The position numbers and the translations under genes were made by a program. Source: Humulus lupulus (Eukaryota > Streptophyta > Magnoliopsida > Rosales > Cannabaceae). Taken from it: a DNA stretch of 64,000 bases. Within the stretch, counting starts at the first letter, position 1; every line of letters begins with the position of its first letter. Where the stretch lies: NCBI RefSeq assembly GCF_963169125.1, contig NC_084795.1, forward strand, positions 146,926,766 through 146,990,765, written 5' to 3'. The notes under the pieces were generated by a model, which ran no database searches, was not told the DNA's origin, and was given only the letters and a program-made list of their open reading frames with translations. Positions 33,758-45,754 of this stretch are shown one piece after another.

Positions 33758-36058
33758 AAAATGTAACGCCCTACTTCCTTAGAGCCGTTACTAAGTGAGT
33801 TTTAAGACAAAACAGTGTGCAAAGAACTCGCTAACCGAGGTTTTGAAACAAAAGTGTGACTAATTAAAAGTTAAGGCTGTAGTCTTAGAAAATGCGTTGT
33901 TTCAATAAAACTTCTAGTATTACACATTTGGGATCCCAAAATAAGGTTTGAAAACTATTTACATCTTAAAATAAGTTTACAATTGATCAGTTATAAAAAT
34001 CATAGATTATTACAGCCATTTTCGAATAAACCCCCAACCAAAGCAGTCGGGCAGGCCAAACATGTACGCGTCGCTTCACGCTCTCCGTACTCATGGTTGG
34101 TTGACTCAGTCATTGCCCTTACCTGCAACACAGAGCACCCGTGAGCCGAAGCCCAGCAAGAAAACTCATGCAGAACATAACATATGCAATGTATACAGTT
34201 TATCATAACAGATAATCCACAAATAAACAAGTCAACCATTAGACTAAGCAAACACGGCCATGCCGCCCCAGAAACCTTACCAAAGCCTTGGGGTATCGGT
34301 TCTCACCGTAAGGATAACTCATGTATCCACCGGGCCCTGCCCTGACTATAGCATCCCATGTGCTAGGTGTTACTTCCGGCCCCGCTGCCGTACCCGGCCT
34401 ACGCCGCTCTCGGCCCTTGCCGTTCAATTTACTATAATCACACATATAGCATAACACAACAGCATTCCAATAAATATTAATTCATTTAAGTCTACACCCT
34501 AACATGTAATGCAATATAGGGCCATGCCCGGCAATCATCTCATCATGCAATATAGGGTCGTGCCCCGCAATCACACTATGGGCCCACGCCCTATCCTACG
34601 GGTGATATAGTTTTCTTACTTGTATTCCGAGCCTCCTGATGCACTCAAGCCGCGAGCACGGTCCTCTAGCACGAGCCTCTCCAATATCCTAGTCACAACA
34701 CACATGAAACATCCTTTAATACTAATCAATTCAAAACCACCTCCCGGGACCAATCCCACACTCTCGGGACTCCCAAATTCCTAAAACAATTCATCGGAAA
34801 CATCCCCCGAACCCCCGGAGCAAAAGCTCAAAATTGCAAAATTTCCCATCCTGAAAAAGGCGTAGCGCCGCGGCGCTACCTGCAAGGGCCGCGGCACCCA
34901 GCGAAGTGAGAAAGCTCCCCTGACTGAAAACAGCCTCGCGCCGCGGCGCCCAAGAACAGGGCCGCGGCGCTCCTTCGCGAACCCAGAAAAACTGGGTTTT
35001 TCCTCTGCATCTCATCATCCCAAAACACTCCCAAAACATCCCCAACTCACACCCAAGCCCCAAAATCAATTTCAAACTTCAAATAGACCATACATCAACC
35101 CATAAACATCATAACCCAACTCAAGAACACAATCACTCTCAAAATCCACCCCTTAGATTCCTAAATTCAGCAACTCATACAAAACCTAGAAACTCAACTC
35201 AAGCTTTAGATTTCTCAAATCAAAACAGAAACAAGCCCTAAATTTGCATAAAAATTCTTACCTCAAGTGGAGAATTCACTCTTTGCTTCCTAGATCCATC
35301 TCCAAGTCTCCAAATTTCAGCTCCTTCTCTTCTTCTTCTTCTTCTTCTTCTTCTAGCTTTTCTTTTCTTCTCCTCTAATTTTATCAAAACCCAACATATA
35401 TGCCAAGCCCAAACCGTGTACCCCTATAACATAGCTCAAATTTTTCTAAACCCCTTGCCAAATGACCATTTTACCCCTTCATCAAAACCCTTTGCTAACT
35501 AAACCTCAAGGGCACACTAGTCATTTCTCCTATATTGCAATTCTACCATTTCTTTCACCTAAACTTGTTACTCTCAGCAGTAACTAACGGTTACCCAGGT
35601 TACTCAATCACCAATAACCATTACCCGCTAAACCTCAACTTAAACATAAAATTCCCAAGGTACCCCTAGGCTCCTCCCGAGCCGGGTATAGAAATCCCGT
35701 TGTGACTCTTAAGTAAACTAGCTCTCTAGGACTGTCTCGGCACGTGCATCACAATAATAACACCACACTCACGTGGTACAAATTACAGAATAAAATTATC
35801 ACATATATGCCCTCAGCGGGCTAAAATTACCAGTTTACCCCTATCATGCAAACGGGGTCTACATGCATATTTATTTCACCTAACATGCATACTAACCACG
35901 TAGTCATGCATCTCGAATGTTCAATTAGTCATATAACATGCTTTAAATCATAACCATGCATTTAACTCATAAAATCACACATAAATCCCATCATGCCCTC
36001 CTGGCACGCTAATCAAGGCCCTTAAGCCTTATTAGCAAATTTGGGTCGTTACATAAAA
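33757..36058 (-). mobile_element. Solo LTR (family B, antisense), target duplication TAAAA
   Basis: LTR 33762-36053 (2292 bp), TGTAACGCCC to GGGTCGTTACA on the + strand, flanked by perfect TAAAA (33757-33761, 36054-36058). It splits copia RT from RNase H. Read on the minus strand it is the same family as the 5' LTR of element B (48574-50483 plus 59733-59826). It shows the family's islands: TTTGGGATCCCAAA (33927-33940), the CAG|GTAA block (34032-34162), a GC palindrome cluster (34863-34970) including the 16-base perfect palindrome TAGCGCCGCGGCGCTA, and a CTT/CT-rich tract (35320-35380). Confidence 0.93.
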
Positions 36059-36960
36059 CATAACTTGCTTCACCCAAATCCTTCATCTGGAATTGAGTGC
36101 TCAGCCAATTCTTCACATCTGATAAATTCTTAACATTGTTTCCAATGAATAAGATATCATCTACATAAAAGAACCAGGAATACCACTATTTGATTTGCCT
36201 TCAGTTGGTAAACACAAGGCTCATCATTATTTCTTTCAAAGCCATTGGTTTTGATTATTTCATAAAACCTAAGATTCCAGGAACGAGAAGCTTGCTTAAG
36301 TCCATAAATGGACCTATTAAACTTGCAAACTTTTCCTTCTTGTCCAGCTACTTTAAAACCTTCTGGCTGATCCATATAAATGACTTCGTCAAGCATTCCA
36401 TTAACAAAATCGGTCTTGACGTCCGTTTACCAGATCTCATAGTCAAGAGCGGCTGCTATGGACTTGAGCATGGCTACCGGACTAAAAGTTTCCTCATAGT
36501 CCACGCCTTCTCTTTGGGTATAACCCTTTGCCACTAATCAAGCTTTATAACTCTCAGTATTTCCATAAACTGCTCATTTCTTCTTGTAGATCCACTTGCA
36601 CCCAATGGCCCTAAAGTCACTAGGTGCTTCCACAAGATCCCAGACGGAATTTGAGTACATGGACTCCATTTCCTGTTTCATGGCTTCGAGCCATAGTTCC
36701 TTTTCAAGGCTAGTCGTTGCCCATTTGAAAGATAACGGATCATCATCACTAGTGTCACCAACAACCATATTTGTTTCACCATCCAAACAATAGCGAATTG
36801 GGTTCTTAGAAACCATCCCACTACGACGAGGCTCCGTGACTGTTTGCTCAAGAACAGTGGTACTTTCTTCATTTAAATCAACTTGCGTTGGTTGGACATG
36901 AAGAGTGGGAATTTCATCATCAACTCGTGTTTATGACGATGGAACATTGGTTGGAGTCAA
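36059..36960 (-). pseudogene. Copia reverse transcriptase
   Basis: Minus strand from 36816: ATTSLEKELWLEAMKQEMES and WDLVEAPSDFRAIGCKWIYK, then a TGA at an arginine codon, [20 protein letters not shown] and VDPV-equivalent MLKSIAA. Then MLDEVIYMDQPEGF, VCKFNRSIYGLKQASRSWN and FYEIIKTNGFERN. The catalytic YVDD is present near 36165 but only after a one-base insertion in a T run. The frame ends at the solo LTR. This is Ty1/copia RT; stops are mostly CGA to TGA or CAA to TAA. Confidence 0.9.
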
Positions 36961-36975
36961 TTCTTTATCCGTCTC

Positions 36976-37900
36976 CTATAAAACAAATTTGTTGCGTGGT
37001 TTGAAGTCTTGGACATAGTCATTTTCCATAAAAGTAGCATTCGTAGAAGTAAACACTTTCTCTTCTGAATGACTATAGAAAATTCCACCCTGAGTACCTT
37101 TAGGATAGCCAACAAACATGCAAACTACAGTTTGCAGTTCTAGCTTTCCCTCCTTTTTCCTCAGGATGTGGGCGGGACACCCCCAGATTCTATAATGATG
37201 TATACTCGGTTCACGATCATTCCAGCATTCTAAAGGTGTTTTGGGGATTGATTTCAATAGCCCAACATTGAGAATGTCGTTTGCGGTTTCAATTGCATGT
37301 CCCCAGAACGAAGTTGGTAGAGTTGAGTAACTAAGCATGCATCTAACCATTTCCAATAAAGTTTTGTTCTGGCGTTCCGCTACACCATTTTGTTGCGGAG
37401 TACCTGGGCTAGTAAGTGGTGATAAAATCCCAAGTTCAGTTAAATGATCATGGAACTGCATATCCAAATATTCTCCACCCCTATCAGATCACAAGATCTT
37501 TAACATTTTACCTAATTGGTTCCAAGCGATCACTAGGAATTCCTGAAACTATGAAAATGTTTCTAATTTCTTATGCATTAGGTAAAGACATGAGTATCTA
37601 GAGTAATCGTCAATGAAAGTGACAAAATACTCAAAACCATCCCTGGCTTGTGCATTCAAAGGTCCAGAAACATCTAAATGAACAAGTGCAAGTGGTTCCT
37701 TGGCCCTATCATCCTTTGCAGAGAAGGGACGCTTGGTCAGTTTGCCTTCTAGACAAGATTCACAGATAGGTAATTCACCTAAGGTGAGTTCCCTCAAAGG
37801 CCCATCCTTTATAAGTCTTTGAATCCTATCATAGCCAATATGACCTAGTCTCAAGTGCCATAAATATGTCATATTTTCCTTATCGGTCTTTTGATGTTTA
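36976..37900 (-). pseudogene. Copia integrase
   Basis: Minus strand: the zinc-binding GAG-pre-integrase domain TYLWHLRLGHIGYDRIQ with ICESCLEGKLTKRPF, the core LVHLDVSGPLNAQARDG and YFVTFIDDYSRY (first catalytic aspartate). After a gap with two stops it gives SDRGGEYLDMQF (second aspartate) and PQQNGVAERQNKTLLEMVR (catalytic glutamate), then SFWGHAIETA and FVGYPKGTQGGIFY. The two open runs (38190-37549 and 37467-36976) are joined by about 80 bp with a TAG and a CGA-to-TGA change. Confidence 0.9.
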
Positions 37901-38372
37901 TTGGTCCTAGGTTTAGCTACTTTGAATAAATCATTGTTAAGAGCGAGGGGTTCGTTAGGTCGCATAATATAAAGCCCATTTTCCAAACATGCAATACACA
38001 ATTGTGATCCATTGAAAGAAATAGATATATTAGGACTTGTGAAAGTCATAACAAATTGTTCTAATCGCAACATGGAAACTGAAATTAAATTTCTATTAAA
38101 GTCTGGAATAAAAAATACATCTTTTAAAATTGCATATTTATTTCCGAACTTCAAACGAGCTTTTCCTCTAGCTTGGACCGCAACAAACACTCTGTTCCCA
38201 TCTCTAAGCTTTAAGCCACCTTCATCAACTTCCTCCCACGATTCAAGAAGTTGTAAAGCGTTGCAAACATAGTTGGTAGATCCAGAATCAATAATCCAAA
38301 CGGATTTATCATTCTTTAAAACACATGTTTCTATGATAAATGAACTATAATCATTCCCTTTGTTTTTCGCTA
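37901..38372 (-). pseudogene. Copia zinc knuckle and protease
   Basis: On the minus strand CFHYKEKGHWKQDC lies near 38420-38380. It is a C-x2-C-x4-H-x4-C knuckle whose second cysteine is tyrosine. The aspartic protease WIIDSGSTNYVCN follows near 38300, and then the open run from 38190 with GNKYAILKDVFFIPDFNRNL. A poly-T run near 38450 shifts the knuckle out of the gag frame. Confidence 0.85.
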
Positions 38373-38984
38373 CTAGAAACTTGGGGCAATCTTGTTTCCA
38401 ATGCCCCTTCTCTTTGTAGTGAAAGCACTTATCTTTACCTTTCTTGTTTTTTTATTCTTCCCCTTAGGCATCTGTGCACTTGGTTGTGCAATCATCTTTC
38501 CAACCTTTGTAGGCTTGGGGTTTTTGTTTTGTCCACCTGTCCTCTTGTTTCCAGCTTTCGAAGACGAAGCTTGGTTAGCTTCGGCCTTTACTGGATCAGC
38601 AGCAACAACAGTAGTCTTATTTTCTCCTGCTTTACTAGGTCCACTCATGATAAGCTCAATAATATGAAGCTCGTTCATGAGCTGCGTCAGACCATAGTTG
38701 AGTTGATCACGAACGTCCAGACACGGTGCCATCCGAGCATTCACGGTGTCATCACGTATGTGTGGAGACGATGCTATCCAAGAATTTACAGTGCCATCAC
38801 GAGCATTGACGGTGCCATCACAAACGTGCAGACACGGTGCTCGTTCTGGGGATTCCTCAATCATGAGGAACTTGGAGTTGTCACCAGTCAACTCTATGTT
38901 GATATGATGCTTCCAATTAAGGAAGTTTTCTCCAATGAGTTTCTCCATCGAAAGTTGAGAAAGGATGGGAGTTGACACAGACAC
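38373..38984 (-). pseudogene. Copia gag with its core replaced by 15-residue repeats
   Basis: The ATG at 38984 opens 203 codons. MEKLIGENFLNWKHHINIEL and FLMIEE are the normal copia gag start. Near residue 45 the sequence switches to tandem 15-residue repeats (45-bp units at 38706-38838). It then resumes gag with QLNYGLTQLMNELHIIE and a lysine-rich tail. About 120-150 residues of the usual UBN2/gag core (capsid) are absent, so a functional particle is unlikely. The tail runs out of frame with the zinc knuckle at a homopolymer. Confidence 0.8.
38706..38838. repeat. 45-bp tandem repeat within copia gag
   Basis: ATCACG(A/T)A(C/T)GTG-like starts at 38706, 38751 and 38796 show a 45-base period. 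A 21-base partial step (38817) and a last partial copy follow. The period is a multiple of three and keeps the gag frame open. Confidence 0.8.
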
Positions 38985-41236
38985 TACTTACTTAAAACTA
39001 CAAATTATCAATAAAATAGAAATCAATCACATTTGCTCAATAAATCTTCGATTCACACAAAATTGTTAAGAAATAGCACAACATATACCAAAAATATGTA
39101 AGGTGTGACAAAATCTACCAAAATAACCAAATCTCTATTTCTTTAGGTTGTTAACAAATCTATGATATCCTTGTCCTAGTTGGCGAGAGTCAAAAATACA
39201 ACTAATTAAATAGATTTGTAAATTCATTACATAATGGACACCATTATTAACAACCTACTATTTGATCAAAATAAGAAAATAAAATCTATTATTTTATGAG
39301 CTAGACCCACGGTTTCGATAATCATAGATTTAGTCCTAGTAGTCACTGTTGGGGTGAGTCTAGTAGAATTTTGACCTATAATTATCTATCTTTCGAAATC
39401 TAACCTTGTCGAAAGAACTAATGTACACCTTCCATAGGGGAACGAATCAAAGTGTCTCAAGGCCCCATTAAGCTATTGACTATGTTAAACCAACGGTGGA
39501 GATCGAATAAAATTTCTTAAAATAAGCTCATTATAAAATAAAAAGTAGTATTTTTATTATTAATTTTCGAAAATTAATGACTATGGTTCTCCAAAAATTG
39601 TAAGATTAGAATTTTTAAAACCAAAGTCCTATAATTTCCAATTAATTCTAAAGTGTCATATTGAAACAAATTCAATTAATTTAGAATTAATTTGTTGCTA
39701 ATCAATATTTATGTTTAACTAATATAATGAACCTATACAATTAAGTCCATCTCAGGAAAATGGGCCTTAATAATTGGGCATGTATGGAGGAGGGTTGGGT
39801 CCAGTATGTCGTTCTCACTACAAAGACCCCCAATCTTCTATACAAGGTCCAAAAGACAGGAATTTAAACCTTCGTTTTATTAATTGTTATTAATTGATGA
39901 TGCCCACTATAGTCATGCAAAGCAAATGGACCTTCATAAGTGGAACCACCCACAAGAGAGGAATTTAAACTTTACATTTTCTAATGGGCCCAAATAAAAC
40001 CTATCATTTTATGAATATTTTATTTGGTAAAATTCATATATCTAACAAACATATGCGCTACTATATGCATCTAAGCCCAATTGCAAAAATACCACATATA
40101 TTGCAAAAAGACATGTTACAATTGGATAGGCCTAATCATCTTACTATATAAGTAATTCTATGAATTTATGTAAAAATACCACAATTGATTTCATTTGCAA
40201 AAATACCACAATTAATTTTCTAGAATTTATCAAAAAATTCAAATTAATTAAATTTTTACAAAAAATAAGTCAATTTAAATGAAATTTATCAACAATTAAC
40301 AAAAGTTTATTTAAATTTCATTTATCAACAATTAACTTGGTTTTAGGTTAATTTGAAAAAAAAAATATTAATTTAATTTAAATAGGATTTATCAACAATT
40401 AAACAAAGTTAATTTAAATCCCATTTATTGAAAAATATTTTATTAATTTGCTGAAAAAATGATATTTTTCAAAATTTAACAAATTTTAAATTTTAAAATC
40501 AATATCTTAACTGTTTTTCAAAAATATCTTGTGTTGTTACAACAATAAGCTAATATTTTAACCATTTTTAAAAAAATATATTAATAGTTATAACAACCTA
40601 AAATATCTTAAAACAATTAAACAAATTCAAATATCCATGAAAATATCTAACTAACAAATTTCAAATTTCAAATAATTTAAATATTAAAAACTATAGAATA
40701 AACAGATATTTATATTTTCAAATAAAGATTTAATAAAAAAAAAGTATTTAAAAGAAATATCGGATATCTTAATTCTAATATTTTAATATATTAAAATATT
40801 TAAAATTAAGTTGTTAGTCTATTTTTAAATTTGAATTTGAATCTTTGTTGAAAATATCTAATTATTTAAATCTCAACTAACAAAAATATCTTATTTTAGA
40901 AAATAATTTTAAATGATAATTTTTTTTTGATATTTTCGGTTTTGATTATAAATAATAAATTTTCACATTTTTAATTTTCTTTAATTTAAAAAAAAATATC
41001 CGAATGAACAGTACCCGGTATTGTTCATCGCGAGTGCTGGTGGCTGGTGCGCGCACGCATGGGTAGCCAAGCCGAAAAATTTCGAAAAAAATCTTTTGTG
41101 TAGTTTTTCAAACCAAAACCATTTTTTTATTAATTTTTAACATGTTTCACACAAAATAAACCATATATAAAAATTAATGGCATAGAAAACACAACAAAAT
41201 AACCTAAAAATCACTAATAATCACATAAAATCAATA
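38985..41236 (-). other. AT-rich leader between copia 5' LTR and gag
   Basis: 2.25 kb of very AT-rich DNA without coding potential on either strand. Around 40200-40420 the motif ATTTATCAACAATTAA recurs several times with T-rich spacers. No TGGTATCAGAG primer site was found beside the LTR. It may be an unusually long leader, an internal insertion, or an extension of the LTR. Confidence 0.5.
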
Positions 41237-42943
41237 TGCGTCATTCCTTCAGTTTCTCTAACCCTTGTATCCTTTCTGTTGCAGAGTATTACCAAGAAAC
41301 TGAACATATCTTCAATTTTCTTCACAACCTTCCAAAGTATTATTGGAATCACCTAAACTAGAGTGGGCAATTATCAACACATGAGACAGATACAGAGAGA
41401 AGAAGAGAAAGAATAATGAAGCTTAGAAAAGGACTTATGTTTAGAGAGAATCTAAAACCTTTCAGAAAACCAGTGTTTTAGAAAACTAACTTGTGTTTTC
41501 AACTTTCTCTTAACATTCCTTTTATAGACTCATTTAGAAAATTTATTTAATTAAAAAATCAATAAAATAATAGTCAATAATCAGCCCTAGGGCGAAATTA
41601 TCATGTGCTTTAGGCCCGTAAAATTTCTCATTTGATTATAATCCCATTGGACTTAAAATTAAGGCATGTATTATTTTCTATTGATTTAATTAATTAAATA
41701 ATTATTTAAATCCTTTATAAAATTAATTATTTATAATTTGAACCTTGATTTAAACTTATTTATTAATTTAGATACCAATTTATCTTAATTAATAAATTTA
41801 TCCTAATTTCTCATTTCTTCTCTAAATTGTATAACTCTACGAAACTATCTGAAATTGACCTATTCAACTTTGATAATTCTAATTGATAATTAAATCAATT
41901 AATTGAGACTATCTAGATGATTTTTTCCAAGGTACAGTGGGGACCATGGGCCTATGAAATCAAGCTCGAATAAGTTATCATAAATCTAACAAATAAATTT
42001 ACTAACTTATTAATTCCTCGTGACTCCACTAAAGACTCAGAATTGCACTCTTGAATTCATAGAACGCTCTATAAGAAATATAGATACACTATTAATTAAC
42101 CATTTTACAACCATAATTATCACTCAATCATCTATAGACGGTCTACAATGACATGGGACTAAAATACCGTTTTACCCCTCATTGTATTTTATCCTTAAAA
42201 CACTTAGTTCCTTGTAAATTATATTTCAGTAAACTAATATTAATTACTGAAATGAGATCTCTATCATTTAGCACCTTGAACCAAACTAAAAGGAAACCAT
42301 CATTTCACTTCTTTATTAGAAGCTATAGATGTTCATATCTATGATTAACAACTCCACTTAATTATACTACTAAGTTCCCAAGATGTAAGTATGGGCTAGT
42401 CCGTAGGGTAAGCTAGTAACGAACAAGTCAAAGAACTCAAATAATACAAGCAGTTAGAATGCTAACCACTCAAAATTGAGATTGAATTGACCTACGGTCA
42501 ACTATATGATATGACTAGAATAGATAATAACAGTTTGTTTACTTATCCTATCAACTTTCAATATCGGTCCAGTCCGATGTAACAAATACATCCGATCTTA
42601 TCTACTTTGCTAATGTTCTGGAAAGAACATAACACTGCAATGTGTAAGTAGATCATATCGTAGATTGGCAAGTCAGTGTAAATCATGTGCACTGACTAAT
42701 CTTAGGACTAACTTATTTTGAACATATAATCATATTTATATTCCATTGTGATTACGTCACTATATATACAATTAGCTATATGCTCGGGATTTAATAGAAG
42801 TTTATATTAAACAAATAATCATGAAAAGAAAACATGTGAGCAAAGTGATTGACCAAGTCAAAAAATGATTTCTATAATTTTATTGATAATAAATGAGATT
42901 ACAAAGAATTTGGGTTTTAATTAAGGCAAAAAACCCCCCAACA

Positions 42944-43740
42944 CTTTTTTGGTATAAAAGTGAGAAAAAAATAGTGGGGGTTATGCCTTAAGTCATGCTC
43001 ACTTTGTTGAGAAAGTACTTGACAAGTTTAGTGATCGGTAAAATCAAAGAGGTGAATACATCATTTGATTTAAGCACAAAGCTTGAAAAGAACAATGGTA
43101 GAGTGGTGACTCAATTTGAGTATGCAAGTGTATTAGTGAGTCTAATGTACGATATATGTGGTTAGTAAACTAAGTAGGTTTAATAGCAATCCAAGTATCG
43201 AATATTGAAGGAAATTGAGAGCATTCTAGGGTATCTAGAGTGGAGCAATAAGTTAGACCTCCAATGTTTAAAGTTTCTTATGATACTCTAACGCATGTTG
43301 GATATCGGGTGTGGGAGTTAGCCTCTCCACCATCGTTTGGGTATTTATGCTCATAGGAGGAGTTGTTTCTTGGGGCCCAAAGAAACAATCATATATTACA
43401 CTCAACCATGGATGATGAGTTTAAAGCTCTAGCGGCAACTGGAAAAGGGGTCAAGTGGCTTATGGATTTCATGAGGAATATCCCAATACCCACAGAGGAG
43501 GTATCGAAGATCTGGATACATTGTGATAGTTTAGCCACATTTGGTAGAGCCTACAATGGCATAGATTATGAGAAAATCTAGACAAATAAGTCCAAGCCAT
43601 GAATATGTGATATAATTTATTCAAAATGGAATTATATGTGAGAAATTAACGGATCTGTTTACCAAATCTCTAGTGAGAGATTTGGTTAGTTCTACAAATA
43701 AAGGGATGGGAGTAAAACTCCTTTACAAATAGATGGCAAC
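42944..43740 (+). pseudogene. Old copia RNase H (continuation of 29748-29920)
   Basis: Plus strand: a HFVEKVLDKF-like stretch near 42995-43035, a frameshift, then KIKEVNTSFDLSTKLEKNNG, TQFEYASVLVSLMYD. At 43363-43581 an open run has HSTMDDEFKALAATGKGVKW and IHCDSLATFGRAYNG, ending where relatives have KSRHI. Then LTDLFTKSLVRDLV and GMGVKLL, the copia pol end. The family differs from the antisense copia (serine/threonine-rich IHCDS form). This older element was split by the younger one. Confidence 0.8.
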
Positions 43741-45026
43741 CCAACTCAAAACTTGTACACATCAAGTGTATAGTTCAATGGGTAAGAAAAAGTTGTTCAA
43801 AAGGGAATAGTTACAACATTAAAGACTTAAAAGTCCCATCTAGGATGAGATGATGTTGGTTTCTATCAAGCATGAGGATTAAGCCATAGGCTTTTAATAA
43901 AATTCAGTTGAAGAGAAACAAGCATCTATAAAGGTAGCAAACATGTTGTAAGAATTTTACCTATGTGAGCCTAGAGGTGGTGCCGCCTCTCAAGAGAGTG
44001 GGAGTTTTCTCTCTAGGTTGTTCATGAATAGATAAGCAAAAGGCCATAAAAGTTCCAAGCGTGAAAAGTTGAAAATTCATGAGTAATCAGGTAGAGGTGT
44101 GTGAGACATTACCAATTGTTATCACTAGGACTGTTGGGTTCATTCTTTTAAGAATACATTAGCATTTCTATAGAAGCTTTGTAGTGTTTTCACTAAGATA
44201 AAGTTCAAACCCAAAATTTACTTTGTTTTATGCACAAATATCATTTAGTCTAGAGGATTGAGGATGCACTTAACCAAGTGAGGGATTGTTATGATCGATT
44301 AAATACATAGTGAAGTTGGTTAGGCACAAAGAGGTGTAAAAACCATAACAGTTTCACTAAAGTCATTATATGAGAGTTGACTTTTGGTATAGGCATCTAT
44401 AAATCATATTTTTGGGGTTCAAAGTGTTTCTTTGCATTGCCTTTGGGAGGCATCGCATTGTTGGACCTTGGAAACATAACACAAGCAAAACATTGCTTGG
44501 GCGGTCCGTACAGGATCGTACAGTGATGTGTTTTTCGCTCCAAAATTCAAATCAAACTCTCTAATCTCATTGGTTGAGTCTACTGAGGATTCCCATACTA
44601 TTCGAAGGGGTCATTTGAGTTTTTGGTGAATAGATCACTAACCCCTCTCTCTAAAAACCCATCCTCTCTCTCTAGCTCTCAAGATTACTATGTTTCTCCA
44701 AGTTTTTCATCAAGAAAGCTTGATTTCAATGAAGACTCAAGGCTTCTAAATCTCAATCTCATTCCACTGTAGTAGCTTCAAGCCTATGTAACATCCATTG
44801 ATTCACATGAAATCATAAGTTTATGATTTCATGTAATTTGGTTTTTTCTCCACAACGTTTTATTCGTTCTCTTGATCTAATTTGTGCTGTTCTTTCATCA
44901 AATCCATGGTTACATTGTGATTAAATGTTTCTAAATTCATGTTATAATTATTTAATTACTTATTATTTAATTATCATGATTTTCATTCATACTTTGAATA
45001 TGTTTATTTAATTATCAAGATTTGCA
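43741..45026 (+). mobile_element. 3' untranslated part, polypurine tract and 3' LTR of the old copia
   Basis: After the pol end some 530 bp carry no gene. AAGTGAGGGAT at 44276-44286 is a polypurine tract of the usual copia form, and TGTTATGATCG at 44287 starts the LTR. The LTR probably ends near 45026 (TTTGCA), about 740 bp. That end is not confirmed by a second copy. Confidence 0.5.
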
Positions 45027-45028
45027 TT

Positions 45029-45754
45029 TGTTACACTCAAATTTCGAGATCAAATAAATAGCCTCGAAATGTAGGCTCGTAAATAGTAAGCTCAAAAATA
45101 AAAAAGTGGTAGCAGTACACTTGTATAATTTGACATACAATTCCAAATATGTTTTCATAGTTCGAGCATGAGTTGCAAGATCAAAGATACCAATCTTCTC
45201 CGAAGAATGAGTTCGGCCAAATTACTGAATGAGGAGGCAACAACTCGAATGATGAGCTCGAAGCTTGGCTAGTCTCGAAAGCGCATCAACACAATGATCG
45301 AGCTCAATGACATGTTTACCACACGAAGAAACTTTTAGGAAATCCCTATTTCATAGGGATTTGTTAAAACTGTGTATTGAATCCCTATTTTTCATGGGAT
45401 ATTCTTATTTAAGCATTAAATTTATATTATTGATGCGGATGTTTATTTGTATTTAAATAAATTGATTGTAACTTCCCTGAATTGGGGGGAAGATATTCCC
45501 ACAACCAGGTCTATAAATAGCCTAGACTAGGTCATTTGTATGGACGAAAAAAACTGGTACTGACAAGAAACTTTGTCGAATCACTTTCATTCGAAGCTTT
45601 GAGAGAGTATTTATAACAATAGTGACTCGTGGACGTAGGCAGATTTTAACTGCTAAACCACGTTAAAATCTCAGATTTCTTGTATTCTTTCTAATTCCCT
45701 GCTTATTGCTCTACATAATTAAGTTGACAAAAAAGGGCGTCAATAGTTTGGTTC
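45029..45754 (+). mobile_element. Gypsy (Tat-like) LTR, plus orientation
   Basis: TGTTACACTC at 45029, a GGTCTATAAATAGCCT promoter-like box at 45508-45523, a CTCGTGGACGTAGGC segment and a final GGGCGTCAATAGTTTGGTTC recall Tat LTR ends running into their leader. The next element (H2) inserts directly after GGTTC at 45754. The internal region of this element is not identified with certainty. Confidence 0.4.

Larger units (their letters stand above)
30004..42943 (-). mobile_element. Antisense Ty1/copia element, nested host of two solo LTRs
   Basis: LTR-homologous blocks lie at 30004-32866 (3' LTR, interrupted by solo LTR C) and 41237-42943 (5' LTR, 1707 bp). Both end CCCCAACA on the + strand, so the minus-strand LTR starts TGTTGGGG. 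Between them gag, protease, integrase, RT and RNase H run right to left, as copia order demands. Next to the 3' LTR the minus strand has AGTGCAAGTGTGAG as a weak polypurine tract. I found no target duplication at 29999-30003 and 42944-42948. Similarity just outside the inner LTR edges hints that the true LTR may extend further, so the outer and inner limits are approximate. Confidence 0.75.

Noticed and set aside
36190..36793. Plus-strand frames over the copia RT
   Set aside because: The minus strand carries conserved copia RT motifs; the plus frames are shadows.
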